The notes beneath the pieces were generated by a model. The model made no database searches, was not told where the DNA came from, and saw nothing but the letters and a program-made list of their open reading frames with translations. DNA of 64,000 nt from an uncultured Microcaldota archaeon (GTDB lineage Archaea; Micrarchaeota; Micrarchaeia; Anstonellales; Bilamarchaeaceae). Shown piece by piece: positions 23,909 to 33,108 of this stretch. The translations under genes and the position numbers were made by a program. The DNA lies in NCBI GenBank assembly GCA_903828955.1, contig CAIKOA010000018.1:1-64000 (forward strand), in the 5' to 3' direction. Every line of letters begins with the position of its first letter. Position 1 is the stretch's first letter.

Positions 23909-25036
23909 TTATAAATCATTAAGCATTCTGCAGGCCATGCACAAATCAGTGGAGGAGGGCTCCCCGCACTCCCTGCATTCCTTTATTTCCAGATTCTCCT
24001 TTGCGACCTTTTCCCTTACTATTTTCTGGAGCGTGGAGAAGCTTGCGGACATCTTCTGCTTTGTTCCTGGATAGCGGTCTTCCAGGAAATTAATCTGGTG
24101 CCGGACCCCCCACCTCATTGCATTCGAGGAATGCGGGCAGCAGCAGCCTGAATTGAACCTGTATCCGTGCAGGTATGCATAGGATGCGACTTCTTTTTCC
24201 CGTATTGCTAGAAGCGGGCGAATCCGTTTTACGAATTCCGAAGATTCCACCAGCGGCTCATTGAAGCGCGCAAAGCGCATGGGTTCGTTTCGGATTAGGT
24301 TGAGCATGGCGGTCTGCGCAACATCGTCCAAATTGTGGCCGATTGCAACTTTATCCAGCTTGAGCTCACGGGCTTTCTTGTTCAATAGTTTCCTGCGCAA
24401 AACTCCGCAGTAAGAGCAGAGGTTGGTGACTCCCTTCTTTGCAATCTGGGAGATTGTAATCCCGTATTCCTTCTTGAATGAATATTTGTGCTGCGGGATG
24501 CCTAATTTCTTGCAGGTTTTTTCCGCCCGCTCTAATGCCTCATCCCGGTAGCCGGGAATCCCCTCATCAATAGTTATTGCAATTAGTTCAAATGGAAGTG
24601 AATTTCTTATTCTGGAAAGCGCATGCAGAAGCGCAAAAGAATCTTTTCCTCCGGAAACGCCGAGCCCGATTTTCTGCCCGCTCTCGATCATATTGTAGTC
24701 GCGTATGCTGTGCTTGATTTGTTTTTCAAAACGCAGGCTGAAGTGCTTCTCGCACAGATGCAGTTTTGGGTGCGGAAGGTAAACAGAGGGGGGGAGCTCG
24801 CACTCCGCGCACTTCTTTTCATATTTCGCCTTTTTCCAGGGGCCCTGCGGCTCCTGCGCGGAAAGGAGGGGCGGAACGTGCTTATAGTGGATTATGCGGA
24901 TTTCCTGCCCCTTTTTCGCGGTTGCGGTTTCCGGGGCGAGTTCCCCATCAATAGTGACGATGACCGCTTCCGGGCAGAGCCCGAGCTCGTGCAATAGCTG
25001 GATGATTGAAGTATTGCAAGAAGCAGTTATCTTCAT
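23909..25036 (-). CDS. tRNA 2-thiolation protein (Ncs6/TtcA family) with N-terminal beta-grasp-like domain
   Basis: This 375-residue protein is predicted to thiolate a tRNA uridine or cytidine. The core has the PP-loop G-V-S-G-G-K-D-S, the catalytic pair C-S-Y-C-G, a Cys/His zinc site before the PP-loop (C-A-E-C ... C-E-K-H) and a C-terminal one (C-R-E-C-G ... C-M-A-C). The first 60 residues look like a ThiS/MoaD/SAMP beta-grasp domain (L-L-H-E-L-G-L, then V-T-I-D-G-E-L, then K-K-G-Q-E-I-R-I-I), but no terminal Gly-Gly follows. The start at 25036 is chosen because a TATA-like TAAAAAT lies 27 nt upstream; the longer open frame runs over the divergent gene. Confidence 0.85.
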   Translation of the reverse strand: MKITASCNTSIIQLLHELGLCPEAVIVTIDGELAPETATAKKGQEIRIIHYKHVPPLLSAQEPQGPWKKAKYEKKCAECELPPSVYLPHPKLHLCEKHFSLRFEKQIKHSIRDYNMIESGQKIGLGVSGGKDSFALLHALSRIRNSLPFELIAITIDEGIPGYRDEALERAEKTCKKLGIPQHKYSFKKEYGITISQIAKKGVTNLCSYCGVLRRKLLNKKARELKLDKVAIGHNLDDVAQTAMLNLIRNEPMRFARFNEPLVESSEFVKRIRPLLAIREKEVASYAYLHGYRFNSGCCCPHSSNAMRWGVRHQINFLEDRYPGTKQKMSASFSTLQKIVREKVAKENLEIKECRECGEPSSTDLCMACRMLNDL

Positions 25037-25091
25037 AAGTAATTCTTGGGCGCATCTGAATAAAAATGTTTTCGGGCAATAATATTTCTCA

Positions 25092-25637
25092 ATGGGTGGG
25101 GTTGAGAAAGAGGTTCGGCCTGAAAGGAGCAACGGATTTCCTGCGCGCAGAGAAGACAGCACTGGAAGAATCCGCCAGGCTTGGGAAGGGCTCAAGGAAA
25201 AACTTTCAGGGGTCAATCGGATCTCCCAGATTCCCGGGTCCATCACAGAAACCCCGGTTCCTTCTTCTGAAGATGATAGAACTTATAGGATGATTTGCCT
25301 CCAGAAAATGGATGATTCGCGAAAGGGGGTGAACGGGGGCAGCCCTTTCTGGGAACATGATTTCCAAACAGTAATGGATAAGGCAAAGGCGGCATTCCGG
25401 GGAAAACGTGACGGGAGCGACCACATAAACCAGGAGATTTGCGCGCGGATGCTGGGAGTTTCAATAGAGATGGTCCAGATGGGAAAACTGGAGCTTTTTA
25501 TGAAGGCTGGCGGGCCGGAATATCTGGAATGGGGCGAGAAGAACCTCATGGACCCGGATATGCGGGCGCTCTGCGGGAAAGTGCTGAGGAAAATAAGCGC
25601 TCTTGCGCGCGAGGAAGGAATCCCTTCGGTTTCTTAA
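25092..25637 (+). CDS. Hypothetical soluble protein
   Basis: This 181-residue protein has no signal peptide or membrane segment. The N-terminal 70 residues are polar and low in structure. The rest is helical, with W-E-H-D-F, an H-I-N-Q-E-I-C-A-R-M-L-G-V-S segment that could be a helix-turn-helix-like region, and L-E-W-G-E-K-N-L. It sits divergent from the tRNA-thiolation gene and 23 nt before enolase on the same strand. I do not recognise it; a DNA-binding role is a weak possibility. Confidence 0.5.
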   Translation: MGGVEKEVRPERSNGFPARREDSTGRIRQAWEGLKEKLSGVNRISQIPGSITETPVPSSEDDRTYRMICLQKMDDSRKGVNGGSPFWEHDFQTVMDKAKAAFRGKRDGSDHINQEICARMLGVSIEMVQMGKLELFMKAGGPEYLEWGEKNLMDPDMRALCGKVLRKISALAREEGIPSVS

Positions 25638-25660
25638 TTTTTTGCTTCCAAACTTAGCGC

Positions 25661-26905
25661 ATGAGAATAATGTCCGTATCCGCACGCGAGATAATAGATT
25701 CCAGGGGAAACCCCACCGTTGAGGCGACGGTTTTTGCTGAAAACGGCGCAATAGGAGTAGCTGCGAGCCCTTCGGGGGCTTCGAGGGGGATGCATGAGGC
25801 ATCCGAACTCCGCGATGGCGGCCCGCGCTTCGGGGGAAAGGGAGTCCTGAATGCTGTAAAGAACGTGAACGAGCCCATAAATAATGCGCTTTCAGGGATG
25901 GACTTGAGCCCGCAGGAAGACGTGGATGTGCGGATGATTAAGCTCGATGGAACCAAGAACAAGGAGAAATTGGGCGGGAATGCAATTGTTGCGGTATCTA
26001 TGGCGAACCTGAAGGCTGCCGCCCACGCAAGCAAGATGGAACTTTATGAGTTTATGGGAGGGGAAACGATTCCCATTCCGCTCATGAACATAATCAACGG
26101 CGGGAAGCACGCAGGAAACGGCCTCTCCATACAGGAATTCATGATTATCCCCGCAAAGGCGGAATCCTTTTCAGAAGGGATACGGGCAGCATGCGAGGTT
26201 TATGCCTCCCTGCGCGAAAGGGTTACGCGCAAATATGGCCGTGGAGCCAGGAATGTAGGGGATGAAGGAGGGTTTGCGCCCCCAATGAACAGGAGCGAGG
26301 AAGCGCTTGATGCTATTTCAGAATCCATCGAGGAATGCGGATATTCCAAGGAGATCGGAATCGGTATGGATGCGGCGGCTTCTTCTTTCTACAGGGAAAA
26401 GGATGGAAAATATTTCATGGATGGAAATTATCTGGAGAAAGGGGAACTTATCGAGTATTATGGGAAGCTCCTGAAAAAATACCATATACTCAGCATTGAA
26501 GACCCGCTTTTTGAAGAGGATTATGAGGGATATGCTGAATTCACTTCGAGATATGGGAATAAAATCCAGGTTGTTGGTGACGACTTGCTCGTAACTAACC
26601 CGGAGCGGCTGGAAAAGGCAATCGACATGAAGGCGGTGAATGCACTGTTACTCAAGGTAAACCAGGTGGGAACCGTTACCGAAGCAAGGAAGGCCGCGCA
26701 GATGGCAATCGATGCAGGAATGCAGGTAGTGGTGAGCCACCGCTCAGGGGAAACCGAGGATACTTTCATTGCAGATTTCTCAGTTGGGAGCGGCGCAACG
26801 CAGATAAAGGCGGGAGCGCCTTGCAGGAGCGAGAGGGTTGCAAAATATAACCGCCTTATGTACATAGAGCAGAAAACCGCTGGAAGATACGCAAAGGTCT
26901 GGTGA
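25661..26905 (+). CDS. eno: Enolase
   Basis: This 414-residue cytoplasmic glycolytic/gluconeogenic enzyme interconverts 2-phosphoglycerate and phosphoenolpyruvate. It shows A-R-E-I-I-D-S-R-G-N-P-T-V-E at the N-terminus, N-V-G-D-E-G-G-F-A-P, metal ligands in I-E-D-P and G-D-D-L-L-V-T-N, the catalytic Lys in L-L-L-K-V-N-Q-V-G-T and S-H-R-S-G-E-T-E-D. Length and motifs are complete. The next gene starts 6 nt after the stop, using the GGTGA that spans the enolase stop codon as its ribosome binding site. Confidence 0.97.
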   Translation: MRIMSVSAREIIDSRGNPTVEATVFAENGAIGVAASPSGASRGMHEASELRDGGPRFGGKGVLNAVKNVNEPINNALSGMDLSPQEDVDVRMIKLDGTKNKEKLGGNAIVAVSMANLKAAAHASKMELYEFMGGETIPIPLMNIINGGKHAGNGLSIQEFMIIPAKAESFSEGIRAACEVYASLRERVTRKYGRGARNVGDEGGFAPPMNRSEEALDAISESIEECGYSKEIGIGMDAAASSFYREKDGKYFMDGNYLEKGELIEYYGKLLKKYHILSIEDPLFEEDYEGYAEFTSRYGNKIQVVGDDLLVTNPERLEKAIDMKAVNALLLKVNQVGTVTEARKAAQMAIDAGMQVVVSHRSGETEDTFIADFSVGSGATQIKAGAPCRSERVAKYNRLMYIEQKTAGRYAKVW

Positions 26906-26911
26906 ATTGAA

Positions 26912-27283
26912 GTGATTCTGGGCACAATTGGCGGAATTTTCAGCGGGATGGGCCAGCTCATCCTTCTTTTGGGCGTTTATGCATACCTTGGGGGCGCGGG
27001 GCTTCTCCTTGCGGCGTTCGGTTTCTCCATGATTTGCACAGGCGAAGCAATCGCATTATTAGAGAAAAGGGAAAAGGAGGAGATAATTCTTCTCCGGAGA
27101 AACATACTAAGGGAGTGGGCTGTGAGCATGGCTTTCCCCGTAATCTGGCTCGCTCTTTCCGTATTCGGAGGAGGGCTCATTTTCCTTGCATTTGCCGCAT
27201 CCACTGGGGCAGGGGCGACAATAAGGAATTTGAGGCTTGCCGCAACCCTCAGCGCTTCTTCCGGGGCGGCGCAGATGGGTTGA
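26912..27283 (+). CDS. Small membrane protein
   Basis: This 123-residue protein has two hydrophobic hairpins: about 5-50 (G-Q-L-I-L-L-L-G-V-Y-A-Y-L and a second helix) and 68-105, separated by a charged cytoplasmic loop (E-K-R-E-K-E-E). The start is GTG with GGTGA seven bases upstream, so it is likely translated with enolase. No family is recognised. Its end overlaps the convergent K+ channel gene by 35 nt. Confidence 0.55.
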   Translation: MILGTIGGIFSGMGQLILLLGVYAYLGGAGLLLAAFGFSMICTGEAIALLEKREKEEIILLRRNILREWAVSMAFPVIWLALSVFGGGLIFLAFAASTGAGATIRNLRLAATLSASSGAAQMG

Positions 27284-27662
27284 AGGCGTTCGGGTTTGAT
27301 TTGAGCGTTGGCTTTGCCTCGAATACGGTGGGCTTGAATTTCCCTCCAGTTTCTGTTTCCTTTTCCTTGAAGAATGCCATAAGCTTCTGGTCTATTTTTT
27401 CCTCCCTGTACCTGGAAATGGTGTAAATGAGGTAGAATCCGACCGAGATTCCCGTCCACATGAAGAAGACCGTGAAAAGCCTGGATACTTCGTGCGTGGG
27501 GGTTATGTCGCCATAGCCCACCGTAGTGATTGTTGAAGTCATGAAATAGATGCAATTAACCCAGCTCCAGCCTTCCATGTTGTGGTAGAAGAATATTCCT
27601 ATTATGTACAAAATGAGCACGAGGCCCGCCGCAAACAGCATTTTTTTTGCAACTTCGTCCAT
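27249..27662 (-). CDS. Two-TM potassium channel
   Basis: This 137-residue protein has a first transmembrane helix, a pore helix with the selectivity filter T-T-V-G-Y-G-D, a second transmembrane helix and a basic Pro-rich tail. This is the minimal KcsA/MthK-type pore, expected to assemble as a tetramer. No RCK (TrkA-N) domain is fused. The ATG at 27662 is preferred because a TATA-like TTTTAAATA lies about 25 nt upstream; an in-frame ATG at 27716 would run across that box. Confidence 0.88.
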   Translation of the reverse strand: MDEVAKKMLFAAGLVLILYIIGIFFYHNMEGWSWVNCIYFMTSTITTVGYGDITPTHEVSRLFTVFFMWTGISVGFYLIYTISRYREEKIDQKLMAFFKEKETETGGKFKPTVFEAKPTLKSNPNAFNPSAPPRKKR

Positions 27663-27739
27663 CTTTGGAGATTTCCGTATGCCTTTTAAATACCTTTTGG
27701 CAAAATAAACCAACAATCTGACATTTAGAGGTTATTATA

Positions 27740-27928
27740 ATGGGAATAATGGTATGTGAAAGGTGCGGAAAGCAGACTGCGAAGCTTGAGGCTTGCAACT
27801 ACTGCAAAAAAATGTGCTGCAATTTATGCGAGAAAAGCTCCAAGAAGCCAACAAGGCTCGTGAAGCTCATAATCTGCAAGAGCTGCTGGGGAAACATGGA
27901 CAAAAGGGGGAAGTTCAAGAGCGCATGA
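27740..27928 (+). CDS. Small zinc-binding protein
   Basis: This 62-residue protein has C-E-R-C, C-N-Y-C, C-C-N-L-C and C-K-S-C clusters, enough to bind two zinc ions, with a basic C-terminus (K-R-G-K-F-K). Similar tiny zinc-finger proteins are widespread in archaea and often bind nucleic acid or ribosomes. A GAGGT ribosome binding site precedes the ATG at 27740; an ATG three codons later is possible. Function is not assigned. Confidence 0.7.
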   Translation: MGIMVCERCGKQTAKLEACNYCKKMCCNLCEKSSKKPTRLVKLIICKSCWGNMDKRGKFKSA

Positions 27929-27945
27929 AGCCGGCGCCCCTAAAA

Positions 27946-30792
27946 TCATTCTCCTTTTTTAGCCTTCTTCTCTATTTTTATCCGGACTTCCCTGCCGTCG
28001 ATTTCCCAGGATTTCGAGCCCGCATCTTCCTTGAGTGCCGCGAATTCCAGGGATGTTGAATTCGTGGAATCCATCAGTTCCTGCTTCCGTTTTTCAATTA
28101 TGGAAGAAAGCTCCTTTTCCGCATCTATTTTGACGGAAATCTTGTCTTTCTCCACAAGAAGGCCTTCCTTCCTCAGCATCTGTATCCTGCGGCCCACTTC
28201 GTTCAGGATTGCCTCCTCATAGAGCTCCTCGCTCACTTCGCAGTTCAGGCAAACCTTCCCGAGCGAGAACGGGGTTGAGGGGAATGCGCTTTCCGCCTCC
28301 CCTGCGGAGACCTTCTTCACATTTAGCATTTTCTCAAGGATGTGCGAGAGGCTCTTCACCGCCTCCACGACTTCCTGGGAGGAGGTTTGCACGTATGCCT
28401 CTGCAAGGGGCCAGCGCAATTTAACCTTCTGCGCCTGCCGGAGTTCTAGGAATGCGGGCACCATTTCGCGCACGTATTCAAACTGCTTCTCAAGAAGCGG
28501 GTCGATTTCAGATTCGCTTGCGTCCTCAATAAGCATTAATGAGAGCGAGATTTCCTTTTCATGCTTCCGGAAGAAGTTGAGGTAGATGAATTCCGGAAGG
28601 AACGGGGACACGGCGGAAAACATCCGCAGCGAACTGAGCACCGCGGTGTATATCGTGGAGAGCGCCGCATTTCCGGAATCCCCTCCTTGCGCAACCCGGT
28701 CTTTTATCATCTTCATGTAGAATTTGCTCAAATCCTCCACAACGAAATTCTTGAGCGCTTTTGCGGCCCGGTTCATCTCATATTCCTGGAATGCGGAATT
28801 GAACTCCTTCTTGGTGTTGTGGAGCCTCGAAAGAAGCCACTTGTCCTCTTTTGCGAGTTCCACCTTCCCGATTGTCTTTTGCGGGTAGAATCTGGAGAGG
28901 TAAATGTACATGTTGAAGAGAATATCAAGGGTTCCGTGGGCCTCCTTCATGTCCTGCCAGTTGAACTTCTGCTCTTCCCAGAGCGTGTTGGAGAGGCCCC
29001 AGAGCCTGAAGGAGTCTGAGCCGTATTTCTCAACTATTTCTTCGATTGGGACGAAATTCCCAATTGATTTGCTCATCTTTTCCCCTTTCTCGTCCACGAA
29101 GAAGCCGTGCATGAGTATTCTCTTGTACGGGCACTTCCCATTCTTAACAATGCCTGAACCCAGGAGGGAATAGAACCATCCCCTTATCTGGTCCTGGCCT
29201 TCGAGTATGCAGTCTGCCTGGGTATAGATTTCTTTTTCTTCCGGGGAAAGCGATGCCCAGACCGCATTTCCGGAATCAAACCAGACATCAAGCACATCGG
29301 GAATCCTTTTCATTTCCCCTTTGCATTTAGCGCACTTGAATGTTTTCTCGTCTATGTACGGGCGGTGGAGCTCCTTTATCTCCCCTAATTCCTTCTTGCT
29401 TCCGAGAACCTTTATCTCTCCGCAGGCGCACTTCCATATCGGAAGCGGGATTCCCCAATACCTCTGCCTGGAGATGCACCAGTCCGGCGCATCGCGCACG
29501 AAATCGCTGAAGCGGTTCCTTGCAAAGTCCGGATGCCATTTAGTGTTGTTGATTTCCTCCTGCATTCTGTCCTTTATCTTGGAGACCTCGATGAACCACT
29601 GTTTTGTGGTGAGGAAGATGAGGGGGGTCTTGCACCTCCAGCAGTGCGGGTACCTGTGCTTTATCCGAGATTCGTGGAGAAGGTATCCTGTATCCACGAG
29701 AAGCTGGGTTATCTCCGGGTTCGCGGCGCGGACATTCTTGCCTGTGAATGCGCCTGCCTCTTCCAGATAAATTCCGTGTATATCAACTGGGCAGAAGGCC
29801 TCTATCCCGAACCTTTTCCCGATTATGAAGTCTTCGGGGCCGTGGCCCGGGGCGCAGTGAACTAAGCCGGAACCGTCTTCAAGGGTTACGAATTCGTCGC
29901 TCAGGACCACCCTGCGTTCAGATTCCTTCTTAATCTTGTCCTGGAAGGGGTGCTCGTAGGTTAATTTTTCGAGTTTTTTACCTATGAATTCCTCCATTAC
30001 CGTTCCGGATTGGCCGGTAATCCCAAGCACGTATTCGAGCCTGTCTTTTGCAACAATCCAGACTTCGTTTCCGACCTTTACGCGCACATAAGAGAGATTC
30101 GGGTGGACCATCACCGCCATGTTTGCAACGAGCGTCCAGGGGGTGGTTGTCCAGATTACGAGGAATTCGTTATCGCGCTCTTTTACGCGGAATTTAACGA
30201 ATATGCTCGGGTCGGTTTCCTCCCCGTATTCAAGTTCGTAGTTTGCCATTGTGGTTTCGCAGCGGGAGCAGATTGGGAGTACACGCACTCCCTCTCGCAG
30301 AAGCCCCTGCTCGTGCGCCTTTGCAATCGTTTCCCAGGAAGCCTCTATGTAGTCGTCCTTGTAGGTGATGTAGGGCCTTTCCCAGTCCATCCAGACCCCG
30401 AGCCTCGCGAACTGCCCGCCCATCACTCCGATGTATTTGGTTGCGAATTCCTTGCATTTATTTATGAACTTTCCAATTCCGTACTTTTCAATTTCGTTCT
30501 TGTTCTTTATTCCAAGCTCCTTTTCCACCTTTACCTCGATTGGAAGGCCGTGGGTGTCGTAGCCCGGCTGCACGCGCAAATTGTACCCTTTTCCCCTCCA
30601 GTACCTGCAGAGGGAATCCTTTGTGCATTTGTTCCAGGCCGTGCCTGGGTGAATCTGCCCGGTTGCGTAAGGGGGGCCGTCGCAGAAATAATAGCGCATT
30701 CCTTTTTCCCGTGAGCTTTTCACTTTTTCGTATATCCCTTCCTTTTCCCAGAAGGCAAGGACTTCCTCTTCGACTTTTTTATGGTCATACAT
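27946..30792 (-). CDS. ileS: Isoleucyl-tRNA synthetase
   Basis: This 948-residue class I synthetase has P-P-Y-A-T-G-Q-I-H-P-G-T as its HIGH region, G-Y-D-T-H-G-L-P-I-E (the IleRS signature), an editing domain with W-T-T-T-P-W-T-L and G-T/S-G-L-V-H-C-A-P-G-H, and K-M-S-K-S-I-G-N-F. The anticodon-binding and C-terminal domains are complete. The start has a GGTG ribosome binding site. It charges tRNA-Ile with editing of valine. Confidence 0.97.
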   Translation of the reverse strand: MYDHKKVEEEVLAFWEKEGIYEKVKSSREKGMRYYFCDGPPYATGQIHPGTAWNKCTKDSLCRYWRGKGYNLRVQPGYDTHGLPIEVKVEKELGIKNKNEIEKYGIGKFINKCKEFATKYIGVMGGQFARLGVWMDWERPYITYKDDYIEASWETIAKAHEQGLLREGVRVLPICSRCETTMANYELEYGEETDPSIFVKFRVKERDNEFLVIWTTTPWTLVANMAVMVHPNLSYVRVKVGNEVWIVAKDRLEYVLGITGQSGTVMEEFIGKKLEKLTYEHPFQDKIKKESERRVVLSDEFVTLEDGSGLVHCAPGHGPEDFIIGKRFGIEAFCPVDIHGIYLEEAGAFTGKNVRAANPEITQLLVDTGYLLHESRIKHRYPHCWRCKTPLIFLTTKQWFIEVSKIKDRMQEEINNTKWHPDFARNRFSDFVRDAPDWCISRQRYWGIPLPIWKCACGEIKVLGSKKELGEIKELHRPYIDEKTFKCAKCKGEMKRIPDVLDVWFDSGNAVWASLSPEEKEIYTQADCILEGQDQIRGWFYSLLGSGIVKNGKCPYKRILMHGFFVDEKGEKMSKSIGNFVPIEEIVEKYGSDSFRLWGLSNTLWEEQKFNWQDMKEAHGTLDILFNMYIYLSRFYPQKTIGKVELAKEDKWLLSRLHNTKKEFNSAFQEYEMNRAAKALKNFVVEDLSKFYMKMIKDRVAQGGDSGNAALSTIYTAVLSSLRMFSAVSPFLPEFIYLNFFRKHEKEISLSLMLIEDASESEIDPLLEKQFEYVREMVPAFLELRQAQKVKLRWPLAEAYVQTSSQEVVEAVKSLSHILEKMLNVKKVSAGEAESAFPSTPFSLGKVCLNCEVSEELYEEAILNEVGRRIQMLRKEGLLVEKDKISVKIDAEKELSSIIEKRKQELMDSTNSTSLEFAALKEDAGSKSWEIDGREVRIKIEKKAKKGE

Positions 30793-30881
30793 TCCAAATG
30801 CACCTATAACGGATTGATAAATGTAAAGAATAATTGGAAAATATATGAAAAGAAAGGAATAATAATAGAGGTATCAATACC

Positions 30882-31568
30882 TCAGAATACCTTTTCCCCA
30901 ACGAAGACCTTCAATCCCGTGGGAGTGAACTTGAAGGGCACTTTTTCCCGTTTGTGGTCGGTTCCCCTCATCTTGTAGACTTCCACCGCCTTTATGCGCT
31001 GGTCCTCCCTCCCCAGGTTGTAGAGGTTTATGATTCCGTCCATCACGAAATGCTCGATTCCGAAGGAGGATTCCGCCAAATCCTGGTTAGGCGCCTCCAC
31101 AGTCATTATTGCAGTGCAGTCAAGGTTCTTCAGGAGGGAAAAGAACTCGAACATCGTCTGCCGGTATTCGCTTTCGTCCTTGAATGCCATCTTCACCATT
31201 GTTGCGGAGTCCACTACCGCGCGCTTTATCCCGTTGTTTGTGATGCGGTCTTCGAGAATTTCTGCAATATCCTCAAGCAGGAATTTGTCGGGCTTTACTA
31301 TTTCCAGCTGCTTGCTTGCGACAACGTCCTTTATGTCCGTAATTCCGGAAAAGGCGGCTGACATGTTTTCAACGATGTCTTCCGCGGTTTCTTCCAGGGA
31401 AATATATAATCCGTTTTCCCCCGCCTTTGCGCCCCGGTAAAGGTATTCGAATGCAAAGGAGGTTTTCCCTGCCCCCGGGCCCCCGAAAAGCGCAACATGC
31501 CTGTGGACTGGTATTCCGCCGTTTAAGAGTTCGTCCATTCCGTTTATCCCAATCTTGACGCGATCCAT
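30882..31568 (-). CDS. KaiC-like RecA-superfamily ATPase
   Basis: This 228-residue single KaiC domain begins I-G-I-N-G-M-D-E-L-L-N-G-G-I-P, has Walker A G-G-P-G-A-G-K-T (29-36), catalytic Glu in S-L-E-E, Walker B R-A-V-V-D-S-A and a C-terminal strand set ending G-L-K-V-F. Such archaeal KaiC/GvpD/RadA-like proteins are regulatory ATPases; in some archaea they control motility or signalling. The start has GGAGAT upstream. It is divergent from rfcS, with TATA-like elements between them. Confidence 0.88.
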   Translation of the reverse strand: MDRVKIGINGMDELLNGGIPVHRHVALFGGPGAGKTSFAFEYLYRGAKAGENGLYISLEETAEDIVENMSAAFSGITDIKDVVASKQLEIVKPDKFLLEDIAEILEDRITNNGIKRAVVDSATMVKMAFKDESEYRQTMFEFFSLLKNLDCTAIMTVEAPNQDLAESSFGIEHFVMDGIINLYNLGREDQRIKAVEVYKMRGTDHKREKVPFKFTPTGLKVFVGEKVF

Positions 31569-31647
31569 ATGAATCTCCGCAAGAGAAATGGTGTATAATC
31601 TTTATATGCTTAATCTCCTAAATGCAGAGTGCTTGTTGGGTGCTTAT

Positions 31648-32616
31648 ATGGATGAAGAATTTCTCCCCTGGACTGAAAAATACCGCCCTCACTCCTTAAC
31701 GCAGGTAATCGGGCAGGACGAAACAATCAATTCGCTGAAAGCGTTTGTGAAGGCAAGGAACATGCCGAACATGCTTTTTGCGGGCCCTCCTGGAATCGGG
31801 AAGACCACTGCAACCCTTGCGCTTGCGCACGATTTGTACGGGAAGCACCTGGATGGGAACGTATTGGAATTGAACGCGTCCGATGAGCGCGGTATAGACG
31901 TTGTGCGCGGGAAAATAAAGGATTTTGCGCGCAGCGTATCCATGGGAGGGGAGGTTCCCTTCAAGCTCATATTCCTGGATGAGGCGGATGCGCTCACTCC
32001 GGATGCGCAGAATGCGCTACGGCGCACTATGGAAGTTTATTCCTCGATTACGAGATTTATACTCTCCTGCAACTACTCTTCGAAAATAATCGAGCCCGTT
32101 CAGAGCAGGTGCGCAGTTTTCCGCTTCCTTCCCTTAACGGATCCGCAGGTGCACAAAATGCTCAGGCACATTGCGGAAAAGGAAGGGCTTACCGTAGAAG
32201 AGAAGGCGGAGCACGCAATCGCATACATTTCCGAAGGGGATATGCGCAGGGCGATAAACTGCCTGCAGGGGGCTGCAATCCACTCGAATAAGATTACCGA
32301 GGAATTGGTGTACAAGATAAGCTCCCAGGCGCGGCCGAAGGAAATCCGGGAAATGGTTGAGTGCGCGTACAAGGGGAACTTTTTGGAATCCAGGAAAATG
32401 CTCCTTGATTTATCCACCAAATATGGGCTTGCGGGCTCGGACATAATTCTGCAGATTTACCGGGAGGTTTCCAATATGGAAATGCCGGAGCGCAAGAAAG
32501 TGGAGCTAGTGGACAAGATTGGCGAATACGATTTCCGGCTTGTTGAAGGCGCAAACGAGAGGATACAGATTGAGGCGCTGCTTGCGCAGATAATGATGAG
32601 CGGGATGGAAAAATAG
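31648..32616 (+). CDS. rfcS: Replication factor C small subunit
   Basis: This 322-residue clamp-loader subunit loads the PCNA ring. It has the RFC box start E-F-L-P-W-T-E-K-Y-R-P, Walker A G-P-P-G-I-G-K-T, Walker B L-I-F-L-D-E-A-D, the S-R-C sensor motif and the C-terminal collar. Length fits archaeal RfcS (about 320). The ATG at 31648 matches the conserved N-terminus; a longer in-frame start at 31588 would extend through the TATA-like TTTATATG near 31611. The large subunit gene is not in the window. Confidence 0.96.
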   Translation: MDEEFLPWTEKYRPHSLTQVIGQDETINSLKAFVKARNMPNMLFAGPPGIGKTTATLALAHDLYGKHLDGNVLELNASDERGIDVVRGKIKDFARSVSMGGEVPFKLIFLDEADALTPDAQNALRRTMEVYSSITRFILSCNYSSKIIEPVQSRCAVFRFLPLTDPQVHKMLRHIAEKEGLTVEEKAEHAIAYISEGDMRRAINCLQGAAIHSNKITEELVYKISSQARPKEIREMVECAYKGNFLESRKMLLDLSTKYGLAGSDIILQIYREVSNMEMPERKKVELVDKIGEYDFRLVEGANERIQIEALLAQIMMSGMEK

Positions 32617-32757
32617 GTGGATAAGATTTTTCGAAGAGCGTCCTCGCTCCGCTCGGAACCTTGCGTGGATGATGCTGTGCAGTTGGCGATATGCTCGATT
32701 TTACACAAATGCCCAAATAATAACATTTATATAGTTCCGCGTGCATAAATATAACAC

Positions 32758-33108
32758 ATGAAAAGGCTGTTTGGCGCCGCAGCGCTTGCAACCGTTATTG
32801 CTCTTTTCCCAGCCTGCGGAAGAGACCAGCCTAAAGCAACTTTTAATAATAGGGCGCCCATAGTAGATATGGAAAAGGCGGTAAGGATGGCAGATGAGAA
32901 ACCTGCTAAAAAAGAACTGGATCAAATAGTCCCCACTCCGGTAGCTCCTAAAAAGGCTGATGATGCTGGAGTTAATAAGACGGAAGTGAATGCTGCCCCT
33001 CAACAAAAAAAACCTGAAAAAGAAACTGCGGCTACCGAGGAGCCAAAATTACATGTAGTGAGAGGGCAATTACATCTGACTTACAGACCCGCCCCAAAAA
33101 TTCAATAA
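32758..33108 (+). CDS. Small Lys/Pro-rich lipoprotein
   Basis: This 116-residue exported protein has a lipobox-like F-P-A-C (Cys20). The mature part is low-complexity, with Lys/Glu/Pro/Ala runs (K-P-A-K-K-E, P-Q-Q-K-K-P-E-K-E), and ends with a short L-H-L-T-Y-R-P segment. A TATA-like TTTATATAG lies about 30 nt before the ATG. It overlaps the end of the convergent TPR gene by 7 nt. It is probably a flexible surface or periplasmic-space tether. The function is unknown. Confidence 0.55.
   Translation: MKRLFGAAALATVIALFPACGRDQPKATFNNRAPIVDMEKAVRMADEKPAKKELDQIVPTPVAPKKADDAGVNKTEVNAAPQQKKPEKETAATEEPKLHVVRGQLHLTYRPAPKIQ

Noticed and set aside
32617-32757. Small hairpin and possible RNA between rfcS and the next lipoprotein
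   Set aside because: Only one short GAGCG/CGCTC stem is visible and the rest is promoter; not enough to support an RNA gene.
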